In this document: positions 8,775 through 16,716 of the stretch, piece by piece
Position numbering within the stretch: position 1 is the stretch's first letter
How the letters are laid out: every line of letters starts with the position of its first letter
From: Bradyrhizobium sp. WSM1417
GTDB lineage: Bacteria > Pseudomonadota > Alphaproteobacteria > Rhizobiales > Xanthobacteraceae
NCBI RefSeq assembly: GCF_000515415.1
Contig: NZ_KI911783.1
Location: forward strand, 6,249,831 to 6,313,830
DNA length: 64,000 nt
Reading direction: 5' to 3'
Made by a program: the position numbers and the translations under genes
Notes under the pieces: generated by a model
Database searches by the model: none
What the model was told of the DNA's origin: nothing
What the model saw: the letters and a program-made list of their open reading frames with translations, nothing else

Positions 8775-9755
8775 ATGGAGATAAATTTGCTGCACGACTT
8801 CATCGCGGTCGCCGCCACGCGCAGCTTTTCGCGTGCGGCCGAGCAGAGAAATTCCTCCCAGCCGGCCCTGAGCCGCCGGATCCAAACGCTTGAATTGTGG
8901 ACTGGAACGCCACTGTTCGACCGAACCACGCACACCGTCAGTCTGACCTCGGCCGGCGAGGTTTTCCTGCAGACCGCCGAGGATATTTTGCGCCGGCTTG
9001 CCGCCGGGCGCCTCGAAGCCCAGGAGCGGGCCCGCGGCGCTTCGGACGTCCTGAAGTTTGCGTCAACCAATGCGCTGTCGCTGACGTTTTTTCCGGATTG
9101 GCTCCGCCGTGTCGAAACCAAGCTTTCGTTCGTGCCGAATGTGCAGCTTGTCGCCAACCACATGGATGCCTGCGAACGAACGCTCCTCGCGGGCGAGGCC
9201 CATTTTCTGCTTTGTCACCATCACCCATCCGCCGCGACCGCATTGATGCCGTCGCATTTCCGCTCGCTTCATGTCGGTAACGACCGCTTGATCCCCGCTT
9301 CGGTGCCGCTATCGGGGCGAAGCCGGAAACCCCGCTTCAAGCTTCCGGGGACGGAAAATGCGCCGGTGCAGTTTCTCAGCTTCCGTCCGGAATCAGGTAT
9401 GGGAAAGATTCTCGAAGCGGTCCTTGCGACCTCGCCTATGAAGGCGCATCTGCGCACCACGTTTACTTCGCATTTGGCCAAGCTACTGGTGACAATGGTG
9501 CAGGCCGGCCGAGGCATGGCATGGTTGCCCGAAAGCTTGATCGCCGATCAGCTTGCCTCGGGTGACCTAGTCGCGGCAGGCGGCCAGGAATGGCATATCC
9601 CAATCGAGATCCACGTCTTTAGACCTAAGTTTCGCCTGGCGCAGGCCCCCGAGTCATTCTGGCAACATGTCCTGAAGACTTTGGACCATGGCGGAGCCAC
9701 GCCAGTACGCACTCGCACCTCGGGCACCCGGCGCAATAGCAAGACACCGATTTAG
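8775..9755 (+). CDS. LysR family regulator of the divergent dehydratase/transporter operon
   Basis: This 326-residue protein has the LysR N-terminal helix-turn-helix (MEINLLHDFIAVAATRSFSR, then SSQPALSRRIQTLELWTGTP and LTSAGEVFLQ). A periplasmic-binding-like effector domain with VQAGRGMAWLPESL near the end completes it. Length is normal. A perfect T-N11-A palindrome lies between it and the leuC-like gene, supporting control of that operon, presumably with the imported hydroxy acid or its product as coinducer. The C-terminal tail beyond about residue 305 (TPVRTRTSGTRRNSKTPI) is basic and looks unstructured. Confidence 0.92.
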   Translation: MEINLLHDFIAVAATRSFSRAAEQRNSSQPALSRRIQTLELWTGTPLFDRTTHTVSLTSAGEVFLQTAEDILRRLAAGRLEAQERARGASDVLKFASTNALSLTFFPDWLRRVETKLSFVPNVQLVANHMDACERTLLAGEAHFLLCHHHPSAATALMPSHFRSLHVGNDRLIPASVPLSGRSRKPRFKLPGTENAPVQFLSFRPESGMGKILEAVLATSPMKAHLRTTFTSHLAKLLVTMVQAGRGMAWLPESLIADQLASGDLVAAGGQEWHIPIEIHVFRPKFRLAQAPESFWQHVLKTLDHGGATPVRTRTSGTRRNSKTPI

Positions 9756-10207
9756 TGCCAGAGGACACGGCCCATTTTTGTGGCGCCTGATTCTCAGACC
9801 CATGCCTGACCAGCATCCATCCGGCTAAGCCAGGGAAGTCCATACGGACGTACTCGCAGACCATGGCGATCAGTTTCTCGGAGCTCTGCACTCCGTCATT
9901 AAAGCGGCATCGGCACCATCACTTGTGTCGATGTCGCAATGTGCCATCAGCTCTTAATCTCGGCGTTGGCAGCCCGCTTCGCGGTCGCACAACCTTAATG
10001 GGCCAAACGAAAATGCCAGGGCTTTAGGCGCCTTACGAGCCCCATAGCATCACTTCATGCTTACGAAAATCTCCGCCCGTGTCCGCCTGGTGCGCGCTTT
10101 CGATCACCTCCCCTTGATCTCCGGATCATTCTGATCTAAGTGCGCCATCCCGCGCGCAACCCGAAGTAGTCTTTTCCTTCCTTTCCGTGAGGGAGTTAAT
10201 AGATCGC
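9756..10207. other. Intergenic stretch before the conjugation locus
   Basis: About 450 bases lie between two same-strand LysR genes. No reading frame here has both a ribosome binding site and a recognisable product. No tRNA, insertion sequence or clear attachment site was seen, although this would be a natural place for an edge of the trb-carrying element. A GGGAG 12 bases before 10208 sets the next start. Confidence 0.4.
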
Positions 10208-11161
10208 ATGAACCATAGGAAGACAACGCGAACATTGAGGCCTACCCAAGCGGCTCGAATTGAACTGCATCATCTGCGCTCCGCCATTGCGGCAGCCGAC
10301 CATGGAAGCTTTCGTGCAGCTGCGGAAAGTACTGCAGTGCGCCATTCCGCGCTAAGTCGATCTGTCAAAAGCTTCGAACATCTCCTTGGCGCCACACTTT
10401 TTATACGATCAAGCGCAGGACTTAGGGCCACGTCCACGGGACGAAATGTCCTTCGCATAGCCAAGTTAATCCTGGAGCAAGTGGAAGTACTTGCGACAAT
10501 GGGGGATCCCAGCGCCGAAGCGGGTGGAGGAAAGCTTTCCATCGGTTTCTATACTTCGATGTCTGCGGGCAATTTGAGGGCAAGTTTGCTCGAATTCAAA
10601 AGACGCTTCCCGGAAATCGAACTCGCGACCGCCGAGCGTTCCCGAACACGTCTCATACATGCATTGAGGACTGGGACTCTTGACGCAATCATTATGACGG
10701 GAGCGATTCCGTTTCCCGCGGATGAGAAATTATCACTCTGGAGCGAACGTATCTTGGTCTCGGTTCCTGAGGGACATCGGCTCGCTGACCGAGAGGCCGT
10801 CTTCTGGACCGACTTGCGCGACGAAACACTTATATTGAGCCACTACGATCCTGGCGCGGAATTTGAGGATTTACTCATCTCAAAGCTTGTGTCGCTGGAG
10901 CACCGTCCGAGGATTGAACGGCATGACGTTAGCCGTGGGATTATTAAGAGTCTCGTCAGCATGGGCTTGGGTTTGAGTCTCGTAACGGAATCGGATGTCG
11001 GCGCTAAATTTGCAGGCTTGATCTATCGTGAGCTGCGAGATGGATCGGGGCCAAGCCGCATCGGCTTTTCAGCGAGCTGGAGGCGCGACAACGAAAATAT
11101 CGCGCTCAAACACTTTCTCGCGCTTCTGACCGAACGCTATCCCCCTCCGGCTCCAGACTGA
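10208..11161 (+). CDS. LysR family regulator beside the trb operon
   Basis: This 317-residue protein has a LysR helix-turn-helix at about residues 20-80 (AIAAADHGSFRAAAESTAV, HSALSRSVKSFEHLLGATLF, LRATSTGRNVL) and a C-terminal effector domain. Upstream GTG at 10187 is possible but lacks a ribosome binding site. Composition is more AT-rich, with less GC-biased codons than the neighbours, which fits acquired DNA. It is convergent with the trb operon and its last 25 bases overlap the end of the DUF2274 gene. LysR genes at this position accompany trb operons of rhizobial integrative elements, so it may belong to the mobile module. Its target is unknown. Confidence 0.85.
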   Translation: MNHRKTTRTLRPTQAARIELHHLRSAIAAADHGSFRAAAESTAVRHSALSRSVKSFEHLLGATLFIRSSAGLRATSTGRNVLRIAKLILEQVEVLATMGDPSAEAGGGKLSIGFYTSMSAGNLRASLLEFKRRFPEIELATAERSRTRLIHALRTGTLDAIIMTGAIPFPADEKLSLWSERILVSVPEGHRLADREAVFWTDLRDETLILSHYDPGAEFEDLLISKLVSLEHRPRIERHDVSRGIIKSLVSMGLGLSLVTESDVGAKFAGLIYRELRDGSGPSRIGFSASWRRDNENIALKHFLALLTERYPPPAPD

Positions 11162-11376
11162 GACGCGCGCCGTAACTTCGTAAATCCTCGATCCGTGGCC
11201 ATGAACCGTGCCAGCATAGGTGCGACAAGCTTGGCCGGATCATTGATGGGTTGGCCAGATTCCCTCGCGAGGGCATTCGCATAGGCAACCAAATCTCGAT
11301 GCACTGAAGCTGGCAATTCGAGATTGAGCTTGACAGGCTTGTCGTCGGGAAGCGTTCCAATCTTGAGCTTGGCCAT
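11137..11376 (-). CDS. DUF2274 family protein of the trb operon
   Basis: This small protein of 79 residues begins MAKLKIGTLPDDKPVKLNLE and continues with PASVHRDLVAYANALARESG and ITDP-like INDPAKLVAPMLARFMATD. The pattern suggests a small ribbon-helix-helix-like protein of the DUF2274 family, which is regularly found after trbI in trb operons. An in-frame ATG at 11388 overlaps the trbI stop and would add four residues. The downstream ATG matches the usual family N-terminus. The function is not known; a regulatory role is a guess from size and fold type. Confidence 0.8.
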   Translation of the reverse strand: MAKLKIGTLPDDKPVKLNLELPASVHRDLVAYANALARESGQPINDPAKLVAPMLARFMATDRGFTKLRRASQSGAGGG

Positions 11377-11384
11377 AATTTTCG

Positions 11385-12590
11385 TCATCCTCCGTATGGC
11401 GCAAGAACGAGATCCCGGTTGACGATCACACGGACGGGAAACCCCGGACGGATGGTCAGGGTCGGCTGAATATTGAGGCTGCGCCGAACCACTTGCTGTC
11501 CAGTTTGGTTCAGTGAGTCGGAGGCACCATGCCTCAACGCCTGGATGATGGCGCTGTCGTTGCTATTGGTGTCGGACCCAGCACCTAGTTCTGTCCCCCC
11601 TGCCAAGAACGTCGACAGCGCGGCCGCCTTGAACAGCTCACCCCAATGATTGTCGACCTGATCTTCGAGCCCCGCGTAGCCTGCGCTGTCAGCACCGGGC
11701 TGCCGCTCCAGAACGATCGAGCGGCCGCTCGGCATGATAAGCCGGGTCCAGACCAGCAGCACTCGCGACTGGCCGAACGAAACCTGGCTGTCATAGCTGC
11801 CGATCAGCTTCGCTCCTTGGGGCACGAGCAAAAAGCGACCGGTCGGAGTGTCGTATAAATTCTCCGTCACCTGCGCCGTGACTTGGCCCGGAAGGTCTGA
11901 CCTAATGCCGGTGATCAGCGCTCCTGGAATCACGGTGCCGGCCTGCACAATGTATGGTGAAGCGGGCCTAGTGACGCGGTTAGGGCTCACCGTGCGACGA
12001 TCCACAGAAGCATTCACAAAGGCAAGTTTTCGGTCCTGCGCGTTTTGCGCAGATCCATCCTCGCTGTTGCTCGTTGCGCTCAGTGGCATGAAGCGCTCAC
12101 CTCCAGGTGCCGTAGCGGCGGGCGGACGCACTTCTTTCCCGTTGGTCGAAGCGAACAGATGGCTGATACGGGCCGCCTCGCTCTCCTGATCCCGGCGCTG
12201 CTGTTCCGCATCTCCGCCGGTCATCGGCGACTGGCCTTGAGCGGCCAGAATCGGTCGACCGAGGTCGCCTGGGAGCGGTGGACCAAGCTGCGGCACACGT
12301 GAGACCCCAGTGTAATCCTTCGGCAACGCTTCGATACCATCGGCAAGATTGTGATGATCCGTGCTATAGAGCTCGTCGGTCGCCGGGTTGCGTGGACGGT
12401 TGCTTTGCAATGACCACAGTGCAGTTCCGCCGATAACCAGCAGGGCAACCGCGCTCCCTCCCGCCAGTACCTTGCGAGACAATCGCGTGACCCTCGGGGG
12501 TTCGGCTCGCAGGCGGAAGCTCCTGGATTGCTCCTCCGGTGTTTGCGGCGGAATACCCCCCTCAGGATTGTTTTCGTTCTGCGTGTTCAT
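11385..12590 (-). CDS. trbI: Conjugal transfer protein TrbI (VirB10-like)
   Basis: This 401-residue protein has a short cytoplasmic N-terminus, one membrane helix (AGGSAVALLVIGGTALWSL at about 45-63) and a long proline-rich periplasmic linker. A C-terminal VirB10/TrbI domain follows (QAGTVIPGALITGIRSDLPG, GRFLLVPQGAKLIGSYDSQV, QQVVRRSLNIQPTLTIRPGF). TrbI spans the inner membrane and periplasm as part of the type IV secretion core complex with TrbF and TrbG. A GGGAGG site lies seven bases before the ATG. ATGA overlaps link it to trbG upstream and to the DUF2274 gene downstream. Confidence 0.95.
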   Translation of the reverse strand: MNTQNENNPEGGIPPQTPEEQSRSFRLRAEPPRVTRLSRKVLAGGSAVALLVIGGTALWSLQSNRPRNPATDELYSTDHHNLADGIEALPKDYTGVSRVPQLGPPLPGDLGRPILAAQGQSPMTGGDAEQQRRDQESEAARISHLFASTNGKEVRPPAATAPGGERFMPLSATSNSEDGSAQNAQDRKLAFVNASVDRRTVSPNRVTRPASPYIVQAGTVIPGALITGIRSDLPGQVTAQVTENLYDTPTGRFLLVPQGAKLIGSYDSQVSFGQSRVLLVWTRLIMPSGRSIVLERQPGADSAGYAGLEDQVDNHWGELFKAAALSTFLAGGTELGAGSDTNSNDSAIIQALRHGASDSLNQTGQQVVRRSLNIQPTLTIRPGFPVRVIVNRDLVLAPYGG

Positions 12591-13621
12591 GACGACGGCC
12601 TCCCGTCAGTCCTGACGATTCTGACTTTTTGCTGGTGCTCACCGCCCAACCGCAATTCTGCGGCTGCAAACAGTCGATCCACGATCAAGATATTGCCGTG
12701 GGCGCGATAGTTGACGAGCTCGGTCTTGCCGTCGGGACCGATGACGAACAGCGGTGGCATCTCCCCCTGGACGATCCCTTGCGGGAATTCGATGTAGACC
12801 TTTCGGCCGTCGTCATACGCTGCGAGCGGCCGCCAGGGTGGACTGTCGCCCTCGATCGCATAGCGAAACACACGCTGCGCTGGATCTGGAATGACGGGTC
12901 TGAGGGCGACTGAGCGCGATTGTTCGCGAACGGTTTCCGGATAGTACCAAGCAACAGACGGCATATAAGGCCGTTCGCGGGAGCGGAGCTCAATCAGGTA
13001 GGTGCGCCGGTCGGTATTGACGACAAGATTGGTCTCGATCGAAGCCCGGGTCGGCTTCACCAGAATGTGGACGCGGCGCGTATCCCCGCTCCCGCTCTCG
13101 GTATCGCCCACGACCCAGCGCACGGTATCTCCGGCCGCGATCGGTCCAGATCCCGTCAATTGCTCTCCCTCTTCCAGCGCAAGGTCCGTGATCTGTCCGG
13201 GAGCGGCGTAGACCTGATAGAGCGCCCCCGGGCTGAAGGCGTAAATCTGCGCAGCGTTGAAGTATCCCCTTTTGCGCGGCTCGACGCGCGCCGCGCTGTT
13301 TGCTGTCTCAACCCGGCTCACGGGTTCAGCGTCTTCCTTCGCCCCCGACTTGCCCCCGAGAACGGGTTTCCAGAGCGGCGGAACGTGAAGGGGCCGAGGC
13401 CGGTCGTCGAGTGCCGCTGGAGGCGCTGGCAACGGCGGGACCTCCGCGTCATAGCTGATTTCCGGCGGAATGTAGGTCGCGCACCCCGCGAGGGCTGATG
13501 TGCCAAGCAGCAGAGCTGGTAAAAGGGCTCGCCTCAAAGCCGGGAGCTTGCAGCTGCTCGAGCTGAACCTGCGGTATTGGATCGGGGCTTTTGAACACAT
13601 GTCACGCGTCGTCTCGATCAC
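12587..13621 (-). CDS. trbG: Conjugal transfer protein TrbG (VirB9-like), lipoprotein signal
   Basis: This protein of about 344 residues begins at a GTG overlapping the trbF stop (GTGA), with an AAGGAG site just upstream; an in-frame ATG at 13600 is the alternative. A hydrophobic segment ending LLGTSALAGCA forms a lipobox, so it is probably an outer-membrane lipoprotein. The VirB9/TrbG body contains YAFSPGALYQVYAAPGQITD, LALEEGEQLTGSGPIAAGD, VHILVKPTRASIETNLVV and DRRTYLIELRS. It should form the outer-membrane core of the conjugative channel with TrbI. Confidence 0.93.
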   Translation of the reverse strand: MIETTRDMCSKAPIQYRRFSSSSCKLPALRRALLPALLLGTSALAGCATYIPPEISYDAEVPPLPAPPAALDDRPRPLHVPPLWKPVLGGKSGAKEDAEPVSRVETANSAARVEPRKRGYFNAAQIYAFSPGALYQVYAAPGQITDLALEEGEQLTGSGPIAAGDTVRWVVGDTESGSGDTRRVHILVKPTRASIETNLVVNTDRRTYLIELRSRERPYMPSVAWYYPETVREQSRSVALRPVIPDPAQRVFRYAIEGDSPPWRPLAAYDDGRKVYIEFPQGIVQGEMPPLFVIGPDGKTELVNYRAHGNILIVDRLFAAAELRLGGEHQQKVRIVRTDGRPSS

Positions 13622-14301
13622 TGACCCAACTCCTTCGACCAGTTGATGGCGCGGACGTAGACGCCAAGGGGATTCTTGCGCAGGCGTTCGGCATCGCGCG
13701 GCGTCTCGATTGCCACCGTGAGAATGGCGGTCCAGCGCTCGGTCGCACTCAGCGAGCCATTCTCGTAGATGCGTTGGGTCCACGCGACCCGGAAGCTGTG
13801 CGGAGACGCGCGGATGACGCTCGAGACATCGACGGAGATCTGCGCCTTGCCCAGCCTGGCAAACGGATCGTTGTTGCGCGCAAAATCGTTGAGCGCGGCC
13901 GCGCCACGATCCGTCGTAAAGTCATACGCCCTAAGCCAGTTCTGGCGCAGAACGATGCCGTCGGCCGGCAACCCTCTGACGTCCTCTATAAAGCGCGCCA
14001 GGTGATAGGCGATCTGAGCGTCGGTGGGCTGATAATCGATGTTGGCCGGCGCAACCCGTTGCGCCTGTCCCAGGCGATCGACCTCGACGACCCAGGGCGT
14101 GATCGATCCCTGTGCTGATTGCCAAACAAGTCCACCGGCCAGGCCGCCCGAGAGCAAGAGGCAACCAAAGGCCATCAAGCGCCAATTCTTGGCCTGCACG
14201 CGCGCCGATCCGATGCGTTCGTCCCAGACCTGCGCTGCCTTTTGGTAGGGTGTGACCGGCTCGGGCATGCGCCCGTAGTGAATGGAAGGTCGTCTGAACA
14301 T
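13618..14301 (-). CDS. trbF: Conjugal transfer protein TrbF (VirB8-like)
   Basis: This 227-residue inner-membrane protein has a cytoplasmic N-terminus with the typical TPYQKAAQVWDERIGSARVQ, a membrane helix (LMAFGCLLLSGGLAGGLVW) and a periplasmic VirB8-like domain containing AYHLARFIEDVRGLP and NPLGVYVRAINWSKEL. VirB8-like proteins nucleate assembly of the secretion channel. Length and motifs match TrbF of rhizobial elements. It is coupled to trbG by a four-base overlap and separated from trbL by about 100 bases. Confidence 0.94.
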   Translation of the reverse strand: MFRRPSIHYGRMPEPVTPYQKAAQVWDERIGSARVQAKNWRLMAFGCLLLSGGLAGGLVWQSAQGSITPWVVEVDRLGQAQRVAPANIDYQPTDAQIAYHLARFIEDVRGLPADGIVLRQNWLRAYDFTTDRGAAALNDFARNNDPFARLGKAQISVDVSSVIRASPHSFRVAWTQRIYENGSLSATERWTAILTVAIETPRDAERLRKNPLGVYVRAINWSKELGQ

Positions 14302-14402
14302 GGATAGTTGCCCCTGAGATCGAGTGATTGGTTTAGAGCGTCGCGGTGTGCCGATTGACGCCGCTGTTGGCCGCGAGCGGCAAATTGGCGGATAGCTGCG
14401 CG

Positions 14403-15632
14403 TCAGCGCTCTCCTTCCGAGAGATCGACAGAAGAGCCGCTGCCGCTATGATCGCCGGAGCGCACCGCGTGGCCGGCCGCCGACGCGCCGTGCCGAATGG
14501 TCTGGGCGCGTTTCATGCGCCGCGCCCAATCGGGCTGCCCCTCGGTGGACGTACTTGCGGCCGGCTCACTCGCCTGACCGCTGCCGGCGAATGCGGCCGC
14601 GGCTCGACGCAACGGGCTCATGGCAGCCGAGCCACCCGCCTCCGCGACACCGGCAAGGCCGCCGCTTCGATACGCCGCGGATGCGCCACTCACGATGGCA
14701 GCTCCACCGCGCCCCGCACCTGCGAGCGCACCACCAGCCAGACCAGCGCCACCGGCGGCAAGGCCGGCACCCGCTGCAACAACGCCGCCGGCAGCAATGC
14801 CCGTCCCAATCGCGGCGCCGGCGCCGAGCTGGGGTCCGCCTGAGACCAGGCCATTTGCGATTCCCGGACCGAAGATACCGAGGCCCAGCAAGGACAGGGC
14901 CGCGAGCACCAGCGTCATCGCATCTTCAATCGTTGGCTGCGCGCCGCCAAAACCCGACGTGAACTGTGAGAACAAGGTTGAGCCAATGCCCACGATGACG
15001 GCCAGGACCAAAACCTTGATCCCGGAGGATATGACGTTGCCGAGCACCCGCTCCGCCGCGAAGGCCGTCTTGCCAAACAAGCCAAAGGGGATGAGTACGA
15101 AGCCCGCCAACGTCGTGAGTTTGAACTCAATGAGCGTGACGAAGAGCTGGATCGCCAGAATGAAGAAGGCCAGCAGAACCATGATCCAGGCGAACAGGAG
15201 GACGACGATCTGGACAAAGTTCTCGAAGAAGCTGATGTAGCCCATCAGGTTCGAGATCGAATCGAGCATCGGCCGACCCGCATCGAGTCCGACCTGAGCG
15301 ATCTTTCCCGGCCGCAGGAAGTCGGAGGCCGAAATACTTGATCCAGATGCCTTCAGTCCGAGACCGGCAAAGCTCTCGAAGACGATCCGTGCGAGGTTGT
15401 TCCAATTGCCGATCAGATAGACGAAGACCCCAACGAACAGCGTTTTCTTGACGAGACGCGCGATGATGTCCTCGTCCGTGCCCCAACTCCAGAATAACGC
15501 GGCAAGCGTGATGTCGATGGCGGCAAGCGTTGTCGCGAGATACCCGACCTCGCCGCCCAAAAGCCCGAAGCCGTTGTCGATATAGCGGGTGAACGTTTCA
15601 AGGAACTGGTCGATGATGCCGGTGCCTGTCAT
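14403..15632 (-). CDS. trbL: Conjugal transfer protein TrbL (VirB6-like)
   Basis: This 409-residue polytopic membrane protein opens with MTGTGIIDQFLETFTRYIDN and has about six hydrophobic segments in the first 270 residues (for example FVQIVVLLFAWIMVLLAFFI). A glycine/alanine-rich low-complexity stretch (about 265-320) and a basic, polar tail ending VDLSEGER follow. TrbL/VirB6 proteins form part of the inner-membrane channel. The Gly/Ala-rich C-terminus is characteristic of TrbL. Its ATG overlaps the trbK-alt stop (ATGA). Confidence 0.94.
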   Translation of the reverse strand: MTGTGIIDQFLETFTRYIDNGFGLLGGEVGYLATTLAAIDITLAALFWSWGTDEDIIARLVKKTLFVGVFVYLIGNWNNLARIVFESFAGLGLKASGSSISASDFLRPGKIAQVGLDAGRPMLDSISNLMGYISFFENFVQIVVLLFAWIMVLLAFFILAIQLFVTLIEFKLTTLAGFVLIPFGLFGKTAFAAERVLGNVISSGIKVLVLAVIVGIGSTLFSQFTSGFGGAQPTIEDAMTLVLAALSLLGLGIFGPGIANGLVSGGPQLGAGAAIGTGIAAGGVVAAGAGLAAGGAGLAGGALAGAGRGGAAIVSGASAAYRSGGLAGVAEAGGSAAMSPLRRAAAAFAGSGQASEPAASTSTEGQPDWARRMKRAQTIRHGASAAGHAVRSGDHSGSGSSVDLSEGER

Positions 15633-15985
15633 GGTTTATTTTCCTCGGGCAGTTCGGCGGCCGGATATCGCTGCGGCATCCGGCTCTGATCTTTTGGCGC
15701 GGCTATCACGCCGGTTTCTGCGGCGGCAGCACCGTCCCGCTTGCCAAAGAAGCGACGGCGGTTTTCGGCCCAGACCTTCTGGCAATGCTGATAGTCCGCT
15801 GCATCTTCCGAAGAGATGGTGCGGCAGCGGGCGAGGTCGGAACGATCGACGTCTTTGGTCTGCTCTGCCGTTGGTGACGCAGAGGTTTCTTCCCCGCCAC
15901 GGAGGTGAATTGCGCAGCCTGCGACCACCAGCACCCCGACTGAAATGAGTAGCGACAACGCCTTGAATGGGCCTGTGTCGGTCAT
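15629..15985 (-). CDS. Putative entry exclusion protein TrbK-alt
   Basis: This 118-residue protein has an N-terminal hydrophobic segment (LSLLISVGVLVVAGCA) that reads as a lipoprotein signal with cysteine. A short conserved part follows (DLARCRTISSEDAADYQHCQKVWAENRRRFF), characteristic of the TrbK-alt family encoded between trbJ and trbL. TrbK of IncP plasmids gives entry exclusion. The rhizobial variant is assigned by position and these cysteine-containing motifs. The tail is polar and probably disordered. Its start overlaps the trbJ stop by one base. Confidence 0.85.
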   Translation of the reverse strand: MTDTGPFKALSLLISVGVLVVAGCAIHLRGGEETSASPTAEQTKDVDRSDLARCRTISSEDAADYQHCQKVWAENRRRFFGKRDGAAAAETGVIAAPKDQSRMPQRYPAAELPEENKP

Positions 15986-16716
15986 CAGTGAAACATCCGC
16001 ACGTCCTGGGATTGATAGCCCTGCCCCGGCGTCAGAAATCGCCGGAGCTGTTCGCGCCCCTGGTCCTGAGCTGCCGCGCGCTGCGCCGCTTCAAGGCTCT
16101 GCGCCCTGCCCTGTGCCGCGACAGTGGCGGTGAGATCGGCGAGCTGCTGCGCCTGAAGCGCGAGGATCTGATTGCCGGCCTGGGTCGCCTGCAGGGCGCC
16201 GCTGGCACCCTGGCTCGACGTCACCAGCGCCGATGTCTGGACGCGATTGATATCGAGGTTGCTCACGACGCCGGCCTGGACCCGGAGCGCGTCCTGCAAC
16301 GCGGCCACCGAGTTTTGCCAGCGCGATTGAGCGTTGCTGATCAGCACCTGATTGGATAGGCTGCCGCTGGCCGGTGCATAGCTGGTCGAGAACGCGCGGT
16401 CGATCTGCGGGACGTCGTAAGCAATCCTCTGGGCCTGGGCCAGCAACTGCTGGGTCCGCTTGATCGAGGATTGCAGTTGCTGGAGCGATGAATACGGCAG
16501 GCTTGCCAGATTCCTGGCCTGATTGATCAGCATCTGCGCTTCGTTTTGCAACGAGGTGATCTGGTTGCTGATCTGCTGCAGCTCGCGCGCGGCAGTCAGC
16601 ACGTTCTGCACGTAGTTGTTGGGATCGAAGACGATCCACTGCGCTCGTGCGGGCGCCGCGATGCAAAGGGTCAGGGCGATGCTGCCAGCGGCGGCGAATA
16701 GACCAAGGCGCCTCAT
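15985..16716 (-). CDS. trbJ: Conjugal transfer protein TrbJ (VirB5-like)
   Basis: This 243-residue secreted protein has a signal peptide ending at APARAQ and the diagnostic VFDPNNYVQNVLTAARELQQ directly after it. It is then mostly helical and glutamine/alanine-rich (QISNQITSLQNEAQMLINQA). TrbJ is a periplasmic VirB5-like pilus-associated component. The start overlaps the trbE stop (ATGA) and the end overlaps trbK-alt, so the operon is fully coupled here. Confidence 0.94.
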   Translation of the reverse strand: MRRLGLFAAAGSIALTLCIAAPARAQWIVFDPNNYVQNVLTAARELQQISNQITSLQNEAQMLINQARNLASLPYSSLQQLQSSIKRTQQLLAQAQRIAYDVPQIDRAFSTSYAPASGSLSNQVLISNAQSRWQNSVAALQDALRVQAGVVSNLDINRVQTSALVTSSQGASGALQATQAGNQILALQAQQLADLTATVAAQGRAQSLEAAQRAAAQDQGREQLRRFLTPGQGYQSQDVRMFH

